DNA of 64,000 bases from contig NZ_CP192599.1 of assembly GCF_050632385.1 (NCBI RefSeq), forward strand, positions 620,001-684,000. Direction: 5' to 3'. The notes under the pieces are model-generated. The model did no database searches. It saw only the letters and a program-made list of their open reading frames with translations, and had not been told where the DNA came from. Shown piece after piece: positions 50,632 to 59,601 of this stretch (its first letter is position 1; each line of letters opens with the position of its first letter). A program made the translations under genes and the position numbers. Source of the DNA: Humitalea sp050632385. GTDB taxonomy: Bacteria > Pseudomonadota > Alphaproteobacteria > Acetobacterales > Acetobacteraceae.

Positions 50632-52086
50632 ATGACCAAGCCCCAGACCACCGTGACCGCCATCGCCGGCGACGGCATTGGCCCCGAGGTGATGAACGCG
50701 ACCAAGGCGGTGCTCGCCGCCGCCGGCGCCAACATCGCCTGGGACGACGCGGTGGCGGGGGCCGAGGTGTTCCGCGCCGGCATCGCCACCGGCTGCCCGC
50801 AGGACACGCTGGATTCCATCGCGCGCAATGGTGTCGCGCTGAAGGGGCCGCTGGAAACCCCTGTCGGCTACGGCGAAAAATCCGCCAACGTCACGCTGCG
50901 GAAGTATTTTGAACTCTACGCGAATATTCGCCCGGTCAAGGAACTGCCCGGCGTCATCACGCCCTTTTCGGGCCGCAACATCGACCTGGTGGTGGTGCGG
51001 GAGAATGTGGAAGACCTCTACGCCGGCATCGAGCACATGCAGACACCAGGCGTCGCGCAATGCCTGAAGCTGATCACCGAGGTCGGCAGCGAACGCATCC
51101 TGCGCCTCGCCTTTGCCCTGGCCCGTGCGGAAAAACGGACAAAGATCGCCTGTTCGACCAAGGCGAACATCATGAAGCTGACCGAAGGCATGATGAAGAA
51201 GGTCTTTGAGCGCATCAGCCCGGAATACCCCGGCATCGCGCCGTCCCACGTCATCATCGACAATTGCGCGCATCAACTGGTCATCAACCCCGAACAGTTC
51301 GACGTGATCGTGACGACGAACATGAACGGCGACGTGATCAGCGACCTCGCGGCCGGGCTGGTCGGTGGGTTGGGCGTCGCACCTTCGTCGAACATCGGCG
51401 ACAAGGCGGCGATGTTCGAGGCGGTGCATGGATCGGCCCCGCAGATCGCCGGCAAGGGGCTGGCGAACCCGACGGCGCTGCTGCTGTCGGCAGTGATGAT
51501 GCTGCGCCACATCGGCGATTTCGAAGCCGCCGCATCGGTCGAGAACGCGCTCTATGTGACGCTTGAGGAAGGCCGGGACCTGACCGGTGACATCGCCCCC
51601 CGCGGCACCGGCGGCGGCACCGATGCCTATGTCGCGCGGCTGATCGCCAACCTGGGCCGCAAGCCCACCACCGTCGCCGCGGCGCGCGACTACGCGCCCC
51701 TGGAAATGCCGCATTGGCCGCCGGGGACCTACGCGATCGCCGCCGCGTCGCGGGAGATGGTGGGGCTGGATGTCTTCATCGAAAGCGAGCGGGAGCCGAC
51801 CAACCTCGGCGCCAGCCTGGTGATGGCGACGGAGGGCTCGGCCTTTCGCCTCAACGGCCTGACCAATCGCGGCGTGCAGGTCTGGCCGCCGATGGGCGGC
51901 AATACCTTCGTCGTGGATCATTTCTGCGCCCGCTTCCTGCTGCGCAAGCCGCTGGTGGGTGAGGGGGTGGCGGAAATCGCCGACCTGTTGCAACGCATTT
52001 CCCGCCAACATCGCTGGATGCATCTGGAAAAGTTGCAGACCTTTGGCGGCATCGACGGCTTCACCAAGGCGCAAGGCGAAGGCTGA
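50632..52086 (+). CDS. icd: Isocitrate dehydrogenase (NADP-type), long C-terminal form
   Basis: A 484-residue member of the isocitrate/isopropylmalate dehydrogenase family. The blocks include AGDGIGPEVM, substrate-binding GYGEKSANVTLRKYF, VVRENVEDLYAGIEH, the Lys/Asp metal site FDVIVTTNMNGDVISD, and the cofactor loop VHGSAPQIAGKGLANPTA. The extra C-terminal domain of about 150 residues is like that of Thermus and Rickettsia enzymes. It may be the housekeeping TCA-cycle enzyme or a second copy; its stop shares a base with the start of a cyanuric acid amidohydrolase gene, which is odd company for a TCA enzyme. Confidence 0.88.
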   Translation: MTKPQTTVTAIAGDGIGPEVMNATKAVLAAAGANIAWDDAVAGAEVFRAGIATGCPQDTLDSIARNGVALKGPLETPVGYGEKSANVTLRKYFELYANIRPVKELPGVITPFSGRNIDLVVVRENVEDLYAGIEHMQTPGVAQCLKLITEVGSERILRLAFALARAEKRTKIACSTKANIMKLTEGMMKKVFERISPEYPGIAPSHVIIDNCAHQLVINPEQFDVIVTTNMNGDVISDLAAGLVGGLGVAPSSNIGDKAAMFEAVHGSAPQIAGKGLANPTALLLSAVMMLRHIGDFEAAASVENALYVTLEEGRDLTGDIAPRGTGGGTDAYVARLIANLGRKPTTVAAARDYAPLEMPHWPPGTYAIAAASREMVGLDVFIESEREPTNLGASLVMATEGSAFRLNGLTNRGVQVWPPMGGNTFVVDHFCARFLLRKPLVGEGVAEIADLLQRISRQHRWMHLEKLQTFGGIDGFTKAQGEG

Positions 52087-53162
52087 TGGCACGCCAGGCG
52101 CTGCTGCACCGTCTGCCCGCCGCGCATCCGGGCGATGCATCCCCCATCGCCGCGCTGATCGACAGCGGCACACTGGACCCCGCCCGCATCGTCGCGATCC
52201 TGGGCAAGACCGAGGGCAACGGCTGCGTCAATGATTTCACCCGCGCCTTTGCCGTGCAGGCGCTGGCGGCGATGCTGGCCCAACGCCTGGGCACCACGCC
52301 CGAGGCCGTGCTAGAACGCGTCGCGATGGTGATGAGCGGCGGCACCGAGGGCGGGCTGTCGCCGCATTGGCTGGTGTTTTCCATCGTCGAGGGCGGTGCG
52401 CCGAACCCGGCCGGCGCACTGGCCATCGGCACCGCCTTCACCCCGGACCTTCCCCCCGAATCCCTCGGCCGCGCGGCGCAGGCCGAAGCGACCGCCGTCG
52501 CGGTCAAGGCGGCGATGGTCCAGGGCGGCATCACCGATGTGCACTACGTCCAGGTCAAGACACCGCTGCTGACCAGCGAACGCATCGCCGGCGCCCGCGC
52601 GCCCGTGGTGACCCATGATACCTATGCCAGCATGGGGTTTTCGCGCGGTGCCTCGGCGCTGGGCGTGGCGTTGGCCTTGGGTGAGATCGACCGCGTCACC
52701 GACGACATGGTGCTGCGCGACGCCACAAAATTCAGCCGCCGCGCCGCCTGTTCCGCCGGGGTGGAACTGACCCGCAATGAGGTCGTGGTATTGGGCATGT
52801 CGCCCGACTGGGCCGGCGACCTGGTGATCGCGCATGACGTGATGGCCGATGGCATCGACCTGGACGCCGTGCGCCGCGCCCTGGCCGGCGCGGGGCTGGC
52901 ACCCGGTGCCGGGCAGTTGGCCGATGCGTCACGCCTGGTCGCGGTGCTGGCCAAGGCCGAACCATCCGCATCGGGTCGCATCCGCGGGCTGCGCCACATC
53001 ATGAACGACGACAGCGACATCAACGCGACCCGCCACGCGCGCGCTCTGGTCGGCGGCGTCATCGGCGCGGCGACGGGGCGGACGGATGCATTCGTGTCGG
53101 GCGGCGCGGAGCACCAGGGACCGGATGGCGGCGGGCCGGTCGCGGTGGTGGCGCGGCGATAG
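52086..53162 (+). CDS. Ring-opening amidohydrolase (cyanuric acid amidohydrolase/barbiturase family)
   Basis: A 358-residue member of the small AtzD/TrzD/barbiturase family, which opens cyanuric acid or barbiturate rings. All three Ser-Lys pairs of the family can be seen: K41 (GKTEGNGCVNDFTR) and S84 (MSGGTEGGLSPH); K158 (QVKTPLL) and S223 (AACSAGVE); K290 (LAKAEPS) and S338 (FVSGGAEHQGPDGGGPVA). Length is normal. The ATG shares its A with the preceding stop. A LacI regulator lies convergently downstream. Barbiturase would fit oxidative pyrimidine catabolism; cyanuric acid hydrolase would fit triazine use. Confidence 0.93.
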   Translation: MARQALLHRLPAAHPGDASPIAALIDSGTLDPARIVAILGKTEGNGCVNDFTRAFAVQALAAMLAQRLGTTPEAVLERVAMVMSGGTEGGLSPHWLVFSIVEGGAPNPAGALAIGTAFTPDLPPESLGRAAQAEATAVAVKAAMVQGGITDVHYVQVKTPLLTSERIAGARAPVVTHDTYASMGFSRGASALGVALALGEIDRVTDDMVLRDATKFSRRAACSAGVELTRNEVVVLGMSPDWAGDLVIAHDVMADGIDLDAVRRALAGAGLAPGAGQLADASRLVAVLAKAEPSASGRIRGLRHIMNDDSDINATRHARALVGGVIGAATGRTDAFVSGGAEHQGPDGGGPVAVVARR

Positions 53163-53164
53163 GT

Positions 53165-53280
53165 GAGGTTGCGCCGTGGAAGGGGCTGTTCGCCCCCTCC
53201 ACGCCTCCCCCAACCAGGGGCCACGGCGCCTTGCTGGGGAGAGCTTGAGAGGGGCGAAGCCCCTTTCAAAGCGCAACCTC
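53165..53280. repeat. Palindromic repeat family 1, copy B (116 bp)
   Basis: Outer arms GAGGTTGCGC (53165-53174) and GCGCAACCTC (53271-53280) are exact inverted copies. Inside are the hairpins GGAAGGGGCTGTTCGCCCC and AGAGGGGCGAAGCCCCTTTC, both matching copy A. It fills the space between two convergent genes and lacks copy A's inner 76-bp hairpin. Confidence 0.8.
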
Positions 53281-53289
53281 TCCGACCTG

Positions 53290-54309
53290 CTACACCACCG
53301 CCCGTGTCGAACTGCGCGGCACCAGTGTGCCGTGCAGCAGCACCGCTTCATCCTCGCCGCCCGGATCGGCGATGCGTTGCACCAGCAGGTCCAGTCCGCG
53401 CGTGACCATGGCGACGATGCGCTGGTCGAAACTTGTGATGTCATAGACCGGGCGCGCTGCATCGGGGATGCAGTCGAAGCCGGCGACCGAGATATCCAGT
53501 GGCACGCGCAGTCCTTGCTGCCGCACGGCATCCATCACGCCCATGGCGATGATGTCGCTGACGGCGAAGACGCAGTCGGGGCGGGTATCGGCGGGCATGG
53601 CGGCGATCTGCAATCCGGCCTCATACCCGCCTTCGTAGATCGAGCGTCCGTCGAAGCGCATCACGATCTCGCCGCCGGCGGCGGTGAAGACTTCGGAAAA
53701 TCCGCGGTCGCGGTCGATGCCGTTCGAACTGGCGCCGCCGGTATGGATGATGGCGGCGCGGCGATGGCCGCCGGCCAGCAAATGTGCGGCGATCTGGCGC
53801 CCGCCCTCGGTATTGTCGCAGGACACGGTGCTGGCGTGCAGGCGCGGCACGCGGTTGATCATCACCACCGGCACACCGTTGGCGGCGCAGATCGCCGCGG
53901 CGCGCGATGACATGTCGGCCGAGGTGACCAGGCAGCCATCGACCTGGTAATGCAGCAGGGCCTCGGCCGTGCGGTCCTCGATCGGGCCGGTGCCGGCGTG
54001 CAGGATCAGGGCGCGCAGGCCACGGGCCTCGGCCTGGGTCACGATTTCCTCCAGCAGCACCGCGTAGATCGGGTTGCTCCGCGATCCCAGCACCAGGCCC
54101 AGCAGGCCGCTGCGGCCTGAGGCGAGGGTGCGCGCCAGGGCGTTCGGCGTGTAGCCAGCATCCTTGGCCAGGGCGGTGATGCGCGCGCGCGTCGCGATGG
54201 AGATGCGCGGATCGCCTTTCAACGCGCGGGCGACGGTGGAGGCCGACACGCCAGCCTGCCGCGACAGGGTGATGATCGTCGATCGTGACCGGCCGGGCGG
54301 GAGATCCAT
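53290..54309 (-). CDS. LacI family transcriptional regulator
   Basis: A 339-residue repressor. The N-terminal helix-turn-helix is ITLSRQAGVSASTVARAL (about residues 13-30), followed by the hinge helix region NALARTLASGRSGLLGLV and a periplasmic-binding-protein-like ligand domain with blocks VFAVSDIIAMGVMDAVR and VAGFDCIPDAARP. It is divergent from the LLM monooxygenase operon (185 bases) and very likely controls it, with the pathway substrate or product as inducer. Confidence 0.92.
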   Translation of the reverse strand: MDLPPGRSRSTIITLSRQAGVSASTVARALKGDPRISIATRARITALAKDAGYTPNALARTLASGRSGLLGLVLGSRSNPIYAVLLEEIVTQAEARGLRALILHAGTGPIEDRTAEALLHYQVDGCLVTSADMSSRAAAICAANGVPVVMINRVPRLHASTVSCDNTEGGRQIAAHLLAGGHRRAAIIHTGGASSNGIDRDRGFSEVFTAAGGEIVMRFDGRSIYEGGYEAGLQIAAMPADTRPDCVFAVSDIIAMGVMDAVRQQGLRVPLDISVAGFDCIPDAARPVYDITSFDQRIVAMVTRGLDLLVQRIADPGGEDEAVLLHGTLVPRSSTRAVV

Positions 54310-54408
54310 GGCGCCTGCCTATCATGGCGCCGTGTGGCGGTGCAAAGCCTGCTGTCGCGCAAATGCTGCGGCGCACAAAGCATGCGGTTTCATTGGTCAA
54401 AAAATTTA

Positions 54409-54424
54409 TGCCAACGCTTGCGCA
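54409..54424. promoter_or_regulatory. Possible LacI-type operator
   Basis: TGCCAACGCTTGCGCA has five of eight symmetric pairs and the AACGNTT core typical of LacI-family sites. It lies between the divergent LacI and LLM genes, 71 bases before the LLM start. The symmetry is imperfect. Confidence 0.3.
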
Positions 54425-54494
54425 ATTCCTCTGGACCTGGGCGCGACAAGCCAATAGTTTCCTGGCGAGGGATAGTCCAAGGAAACGTAAGCGA

Positions 54495-55856
54495 ATGAGT
54501 GAACCTCGCACCCGCCAGATGACCATGGTTGGGTTCATGCAGGCGCAGAACTGCTCGATTTCCCCAAGTTCCTGGCGCCATCCAGCCAATGCACTTGATT
54601 TTCTCACCCCCGCCTATTTTCAGCGGATCGGCCGCGTCCTTGAAGAGGGCAAATTTCATCTTGCTTTCTTCGATGACCGGCTGGCCATGCCGGATATTTT
54701 CGGCAATGACCATCGTGAAGCGGTGGAGAACGGTATTCGTGTTGTCAAAATGGACCCCATTTCCATTTTGACTGCCATTGGTTGCGCGACCAGCCGTATT
54801 GGTCTCGGGGCAACCTATTCGACGACCTACTACGAGCCCTTCCACGTCGCGCGGTTGTTCGCGACGCTCGACCTGATGACCAATGGCCGGGCCGCCTGGA
54901 ACATCGTCACCTCGCTGAATGATTCAGAAGCGGCGAACTTCGGCCGCGACGGGCACCTGCCGCATGACGTGCGCTACGACCGCGCCGATGAATTCGTGGA
55001 AGTGGTCATGGGCCACTGGGATTCCTGGGAAGACGGCGCCCTGATCGCCGACAAGGCCAGCGGCCGCTTCGCCGATGGCGCCAAGGTCCATGCGCTGAAG
55101 CACGAGGGCAAATACTTCAAATCCCGCGGGCCGCTGTCGGTGCCGCGTTCCTCCCAGGGGCATCCCGTGCTGATCCAGGCCGGGCAGAGCGGCCGTGGGC
55201 GGCGTTTCGCGGGCCGCTGGGGCGAATTGATCTTCGTCGTCTATCCGAACATCGCCGCCGGCCAGAAGCAGTATGCCGACCTGAAGGCCGCGGTGGCGGA
55301 ATCGGGGCGCGACCCGGACCAGGTCGCCGTCGCCCCGGCCTGCTACGTCTGCGTCGGCGAAACCCGCGCCATCGCGGAGGGCAAGCGCGACGCACTGCTG
55401 GAACTGTCCAAGCCGATCGATGCGCTGGTGCTGCTGTCCGAAGCCCTGAACTTCGACTTCGCGGCCAAGGACCTGGACAGCGAATTCACCGACGAGGAAC
55501 TGGCCCGCATTTCCTGGACCGGTTTCCGCGAAAGGGTGGTGATGCTCAGCGGCAAGCCGAACCCGACGGTGCGCGATTTCGTGCATTTCTCCGGCCGCGG
55601 CACGATCAAGGAGTTCCCGATCTTCTGCGGCACGCCGACCGATGTCGCGGACCAGATGGAAGAATGGTTCACCGCCCGCGCCTGCGACGGCTTCGTGCTG
55701 GCCGCGACCCATACCCCCGGCGCGTTCGAGGATTTCACCCGTTTCGTGGTGCCCGAACTGCAGCGCCGCGGCCTGTATCACAAGGATTACGCCGGCACGA
55801 CTTTGCGCGAAAACCTCGGCCTGCCGCGGCCGGGCGCGCGTGACTGGCACCGTTGA
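54495..55856 (+). CDS. LLM class flavin-dependent monooxygenase (NtaA/SnaA/DszA type)
   Basis: A 453-residue FMNH2-dependent monooxygenase of the bacterial luciferase superfamily. Typical blocks are MVGFMQAQNCSISPSSWRHP, FHLAFFDDRLAMPD, GLGATYSTTYYEPFHVARL, RAAWNIVTSLNDSEAANFG and PVLIQAGQSGRGRRFA. It uses reduced flavin from a separate reductase, which is not encoded here. The ATG at 54495 follows AAGGAA at 54478-54483. It heads a LacI-controlled operon with a Bug receptor, a DUF1446 protein and DUF4387. Relatives act on nitrilotriacetate, EDTA or organosulfur compounds. Confidence 0.92.
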   Translation: MSEPRTRQMTMVGFMQAQNCSISPSSWRHPANALDFLTPAYFQRIGRVLEEGKFHLAFFDDRLAMPDIFGNDHREAVENGIRVVKMDPISILTAIGCATSRIGLGATYSTTYYEPFHVARLFATLDLMTNGRAAWNIVTSLNDSEAANFGRDGHLPHDVRYDRADEFVEVVMGHWDSWEDGALIADKASGRFADGAKVHALKHEGKYFKSRGPLSVPRSSQGHPVLIQAGQSGRGRRFAGRWGELIFVVYPNIAAGQKQYADLKAAVAESGRDPDQVAVAPACYVCVGETRAIAEGKRDALLELSKPIDALVLLSEALNFDFAAKDLDSEFTDEELARISWTGFRERVVMLSGKPNPTVRDFVHFSGRGTIKEFPIFCGTPTDVADQMEEWFTARACDGFVLAATHTPGAFEDFTRFVVPELQRRGLYHKDYAGTTLRENLGLPRPGARDWHR

Positions 55857-55879
55857 AGACCAAGGGAGAAATAAGAAAA

Positions 55880-56863
55880 ATGACCGACAGGACGCCAATG
55901 CGCGCCATATCACGCCGTGCCACGCTGGTCGCGGCCCTGGCCATGCCGGCCGTCGCGCGGGCCCAGGGTGATGTCTGGCCCTCCCGCCCCGTGCGCTTCA
56001 TCGTGCCTTATGCCCCGGGCGGCGGCACCGACGTGACCACGCGGCTGATCGCCGAGGGGATGACCAACAAGTTCGGCAAGCAATTCGTGGTCGAAAACCG
56101 CGCCGGCGCCAATGGCATCGTCGGCACCCAGGTCGTGTCGCGGGCAGAGCCCGATGGCTACACCTTCGGCGCGCAGACCAGCACGCATATCATGGCACGG
56201 CGCCTCGGGCCCTTGCCCTATGATCCCGTGACCGATTTCACCCCGATCTCGCTGATGGCACGCTACCCGCTGGTGATGATGGCCAGCGCCCGCGCGCCCT
56301 TCACCGATATCGCGGGGCTGATCGCGGAGGCGAAGAAGCAGCCGGGCGGCATGGCCCAGGGCACGTCGGACGCGCAATCCTCCTTCGCCGCCAGGCAATT
56401 CGCACGGGCCGCGGGGATCGAGATCAACGAAGTCCCCTATCGCGGCAGCGGCGCCTACCTGGCCGATCTGTCGGCGGGGCATCTGCCGGTCGCTTGGGGC
56501 AGCCCGGCGACGGCTGCCCCCATGGCGGCGTCGGGCCAGGTCAAGCTGATCGGCGTCTCCTCGCCGGAGCGTTCGCCCTTCCTGCCGAATGTGCCGACCA
56601 TCACCGAATCCGGTGTCACGGGCGCCGATTTCATCGGCTGGTTCGGGTTGTTCGGGCCGGCCAGGCTGCCGCGCCCGATCGCCGTCGCGCTGAACACGGC
56701 GATCAACGAATACATCGTCACCCCTGCGATGCAGGCCCGCTACGCAACCCTTGCCAATGAGTTTTCGCCAATGGATCTCGACCAACTCATGGCCCTGATG
56801 CGGGCCGACGACGAACGCTGGGCCAGGGCGCAGGCCGAAGGTCTGATCGAGCGCCAGCCATGA
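55880..56863 (+). CDS. Bug/TctC family solute receptor
   Basis: A 327-residue periplasmic receptor. The N-terminus carries an SRRATLV twin-arginine-like signal (about residues 9-15) with cleavage near ARAQ. The hallmark blocks are VRFIVPYAPGGGTDVTTRL, VVENRAGANGIVGTQVV and VPYRGSGAYLADLSAGHLP. The ATG at 55880 has AGGGAGA 11 bases upstream; ATG 55898 is an alternative. It overlaps the DUF1446 gene by four bases. It presumably captures the substrate of the LLM monooxygenase operon; permease genes are absent. Confidence 0.92.
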   Translation: MTDRTPMRAISRRATLVAALAMPAVARAQGDVWPSRPVRFIVPYAPGGGTDVTTRLIAEGMTNKFGKQFVVENRAGANGIVGTQVVSRAEPDGYTFGAQTSTHIMARRLGPLPYDPVTDFTPISLMARYPLVMMASARAPFTDIAGLIAEAKKQPGGMAQGTSDAQSSFAARQFARAAGIEINEVPYRGSGAYLADLSAGHLPVAWGSPATAAPMAASGQVKLIGVSSPERSPFLPNVPTITESGVTGADFIGWFGLFGPARLPRPIAVALNTAINEYIVTPAMQARYATLANEFSPMDLDQLMALMRADDERWARAQAEGLIERQP

Positions 56864-58221
56864 CCGAAATCCGCATGCTCTCGACCAGCGGGATCCTCGG
56901 CTACGGCTATGCCGAGGAATCGCTGCGCATCGGCATGGAGCGCAAGCCCCATGCCATCGGCGCGGATGGTGGCAGCACCGATCCGGGACCGCATTACCTG
57001 GGCGCCGGGACGTCCTTCTGTTCGCGGCTTTCGGTCAAGCGCGACCTGAAGCTGATGCTGCTGGCCGCCATGGCGGCAAAGATCCCCTGCATCATCGGCA
57101 CCTCCGGCGGCGCCGGCGGTGAGCCGCATTTGCAGGACACCGCCGCCCTGGTGCGCGAAATCGCCCGCGAGGAACAACTCTCCTTCCGCATGGCGCTGAT
57201 CCATTCGGAAACCGACAAGGCGACCCTGATCGAGGCGGTCAACGCCGGGCGCATGCGGGCGCTGGCCAAGCTGCCGCCGCTCGATGCCGCCACGATCAAC
57301 CGCGCCGAACGCATCGTCGCGATGATGGGGCCGGAACCGATCGCCCGCGCGCTGGATGGCGGCGCGCAGGTCATCCTCTGCGGCCGCAGCAGCGATCCCG
57401 CGCAATGGGCCGCGGTCGCGATCCGCGGCGGCATTCCGCCCGCCGTCGCCTGGTATGCCGGCAAGATGCTGGAATGCGGCGCCGAGCCTTCGGTGCCGAA
57501 GGAACCCGACTGCCTGCTGGTCACTTTGCGCGACGATCACCTGATCTGCGAACCGCCGAACCCCATCCGCCGCTGCACGCCGCTGTCGGTGTCGAACTTC
57601 GCGCTGCATGAGAACGCCAGCCCGATCCATCACACCGAACCGGGCGGCATGCTCGATACCTCCGATGTGGTGTTCGAGGCTGTGTCCGATCGCGCGGTGA
57701 AGGTCTCCGGCATGACCTGGGTGCCGGCCGCGACCTATACCGTGAAGCTGGAAGGCGTGGAGCGCGCCGGCTATCGCGCCATCAGCATCTGCGGCACGCG
57801 CGACCCGGTGCTGATCAGCCAGATCGACTCCTACCTGGAGACGCATCGCAACAAGGTGGCGATGAAGGCCGCCGACTTTGGCGTGCCGCCCTCGGCCTAT
57901 CGCATGGGGCTGCGCGTCTATGGGCGCGATGGCGTCATGGCCGGGTGGGAGCCGACGCCCAAGCCGATGGGCCATGAGCTGGGCTTCGTCGTCGAGGTCG
58001 TGGCCGATACCCAGGACATCGCGAACGCGGTGCTGGCGATGGCACGCACCAGCATGCTGCACGCGGACTTCCCGGGGCGGTTGTGCAAGGAAGGCAACAT
58101 GGCCTTCCCCTTCTCGCCGTCGGACATCGCCCTCGGACCGCAGTATCGCTTCAGCGTCTTCCACACCATGGCGGTGGACGATCCCTGCGCGCCATTCCCC
58201 ATCGAATACGAGACCGTCTGA
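56860..58221 (+). CDS. AtuA-like protein (DUF1446)
   Basis: A 453-residue protein of the DUF1446 family, which includes AtuA from the acyclic terpene utilisation cluster of Pseudomonas. The family blocks are IGADGGSTDPGPHYLGAGTS, IIGTSGGAGGEPHL, VILCGRSSDPAQWAA and CEPPNPIRRCTPLSVSNFAL. The biochemical activity is not established. It is followed one base later by a DUF4387 gene, its usual small partner, and overlaps the Bug receptor by four bases. In this operon it may act after the LLM monooxygenase on a branched or cyclic acid. Confidence 0.9.
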   Translation: MTEIRMLSTSGILGYGYAEESLRIGMERKPHAIGADGGSTDPGPHYLGAGTSFCSRLSVKRDLKLMLLAAMAAKIPCIIGTSGGAGGEPHLQDTAALVREIAREEQLSFRMALIHSETDKATLIEAVNAGRMRALAKLPPLDAATINRAERIVAMMGPEPIARALDGGAQVILCGRSSDPAQWAAVAIRGGIPPAVAWYAGKMLECGAEPSVPKEPDCLLVTLRDDHLICEPPNPIRRCTPLSVSNFALHENASPIHHTEPGGMLDTSDVVFEAVSDRAVKVSGMTWVPAATYTVKLEGVERAGYRAISICGTRDPVLISQIDSYLETHRNKVAMKAADFGVPPSAYRMGLRVYGRDGVMAGWEPTPKPMGHELGFVVEVVADTQDIANAVLAMARTSMLHADFPGRLCKEGNMAFPFSPSDIALGPQYRFSVFHTMAVDDPCAPFPIEYETV

Positions 58222-58222
58222 C

Positions 58223-58540
58223 ATGGCCCTGATCCGTGACATCGCGCAGGTCTGCAAAAGCAAGAATGCAGGCCCGTTCTACGTGACCATCGACGTGCTG
58301 TTCGAGGATGCGGCGCTGTACCGCCGCGTGAAGGCGACCGGCACGCTGAACGCGGCACTCTTCGCCAAGCTCTACGGCGTGGCGGAAGAAGACGTCCTCT
58401 TCACCCCCTACGACACCGCCTCGGCCTTCAAGGCGACACTGCCGCGCCTGGTGCCGGCCGGCGACTTTGGCGACACCGACGTCTATGGCGCGCAGCAGCA
58501 CGCGCCGCTGCTGGATGTGGATATCCCGCTGAACGCGTAG
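58223..58540 (+). CDS. DUF4387 domain protein
   Basis: A 105-residue protein (MALIRDIAQVCKSKNAGPFY..., with FEDAALYRRVKATG and FTPYDTASAFKATLPR) that matches the small partner regularly encoded after DUF1446/AtuA proteins. It probably forms a complex with it. No signal peptide or membrane segment. Function is unknown. It ends the operon and runs into a half copy of repeat family 1. Confidence 0.88.
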   Translation: MALIRDIAQVCKSKNAGPFYVTIDVLFEDAALYRRVKATGTLNAALFAKLYGVAEEDVLFTPYDTASAFKATLPRLVPAGDFGDTDVYGAQQHAPLLDVDIPLNA

Positions 58541-58548
58541 GGCGGTGC

Positions 58549-58585
58549 CTTGAGGGGGGCGAAGCCCCTTCCATGGCGCAACCTT
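58549..58585. repeat. Palindromic repeat family 1, partial copy C
   Basis: 37 bases: the hairpin GGGGGGCGAAGCCCC followed by TTCCATGGCGCAACCTT, matching the distal arm of copies A and B. It again fills a gap between convergent genes and overlaps the stop of the NMT1-type receptor gene. Confidence 0.7.
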
Positions 58586-59601
58586 CACGCCATCGCGCGA
58601 TCCGTCGCCGCCGGCAGGTAGGCGTCGGTATAGACCTCCGTCAGTGCCGGGCGGCGCGGGAAGGCGTAGACGCGTTCCAGGATTTCCAGGCTGCGGGTCA
58701 TGCGCGCAGGGTCCACGGCGGACAGGCCGTGGGCGCGGACGTGGTCGGTCATGATCATCTCGTTGACCACCAACTGCGCGCGTTCGGTTTCCAGCGCGGT
58801 ATCGACCAGGGGCTCGGCCTCCTTCACCGCGGCGACGGCGGCGGCTGGATTGGCCACCATGAATCGCGTGCCACGGGCGATGGCGCGGACGACGCCGCGC
58901 AGGATATCCGGGTTCGCTTCGGCATAGCGCCGGGTCGTCATCACCGCGTTGGAATAGAGCGGCACGCCAAAGTCGCGGTAGCGCATGATCACCTGCTGAT
59001 CGAGCGGCATCCCCAAGCCCTTCAGGCTGATGGTGGCCGAGGAGATGAAGCCGGTGATCGCATCGGCCTGTCCGCGCACCAGCATCGGTTCGCGCAGTTC
59101 CGGCGAGACGCTGATCCAGTTCACCGTTCGCGCGTCAAACCCCGCGGCGGCGGCAAACACCGGGAAAATCTGGCGCCCGGCGTCGCCTTCGGGGGCGGCG
59201 ATGCGCTTGCCTTCCAGGTCTTTTGGCGTGGCGATGCCGCCGCCCTGCTTGGACACAGCCACCAGTGGCAGCCCGTCGAACACCATCAGCACCGCGACCA
59301 GCCCCGAGGCCGGGTTTTCCGCGACGAACTTCGCCATGGAATTGAAATCGCCGAAGCCGACGTCATAGGTCCCCGCCGCCAGGTCCACCGGCACCCTGCC
59401 CGAGCCAAACCCGCGCGAGATGCGGATATCGATGCCTTCCTGCGTAAAATACCCTTGTTGCCGCGCGGCCAATGCGAAGGCGGATGATCCGCTCAGGGTC
59501 CAGTCCAAGGTGAAGCGGCAGGTCCGCGCTTGCGCCTGGGCGGCGCCGATCCCAAGGAACGGGGCGGCGAGCAAAACCGAACGTCGGGCGATCTGCATCA
59601 T
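58585..59601 (-). CDS. NMT1/THI5-like ABC transporter substrate-binding protein
   Basis: A 338-residue periplasmic receptor of the nitrate/sulfonate/thiamine-precursor type. The signal peptide is MMQIARRSVLLAAPFLGIGA, cleaved near AQAQA. Blocks such as FTLDWTLSGSSAFALAARQQ, GFGSGRVPVDLAAGTYDVGF and TPKDLEGKRIAAPEGD are typical. The ABC permease and ATPase are absent. It overlaps the upstream Rieske oxygenase gene by four bases, so its ligand is probably that enzyme's substrate. Confidence 0.88.
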   Translation of the reverse strand: MMQIARRSVLLAAPFLGIGAAQAQARTCRFTLDWTLSGSSAFALAARQQGYFTQEGIDIRISRGFGSGRVPVDLAAGTYDVGFGDFNSMAKFVAENPASGLVAVLMVFDGLPLVAVSKQGGGIATPKDLEGKRIAAPEGDAGRQIFPVFAAAAGFDARTVNWISVSPELREPMLVRGQADAITGFISSATISLKGLGMPLDQQVIMRYRDFGVPLYSNAVMTTRRYAEANPDILRGVVRAIARGTRFMVANPAAAVAAVKEAEPLVDTALETERAQLVVNEMIMTDHVRAHGLSAVDPARMTRSLEILERVYAFPRRPALTEVYTDAYLPAATDRAMA

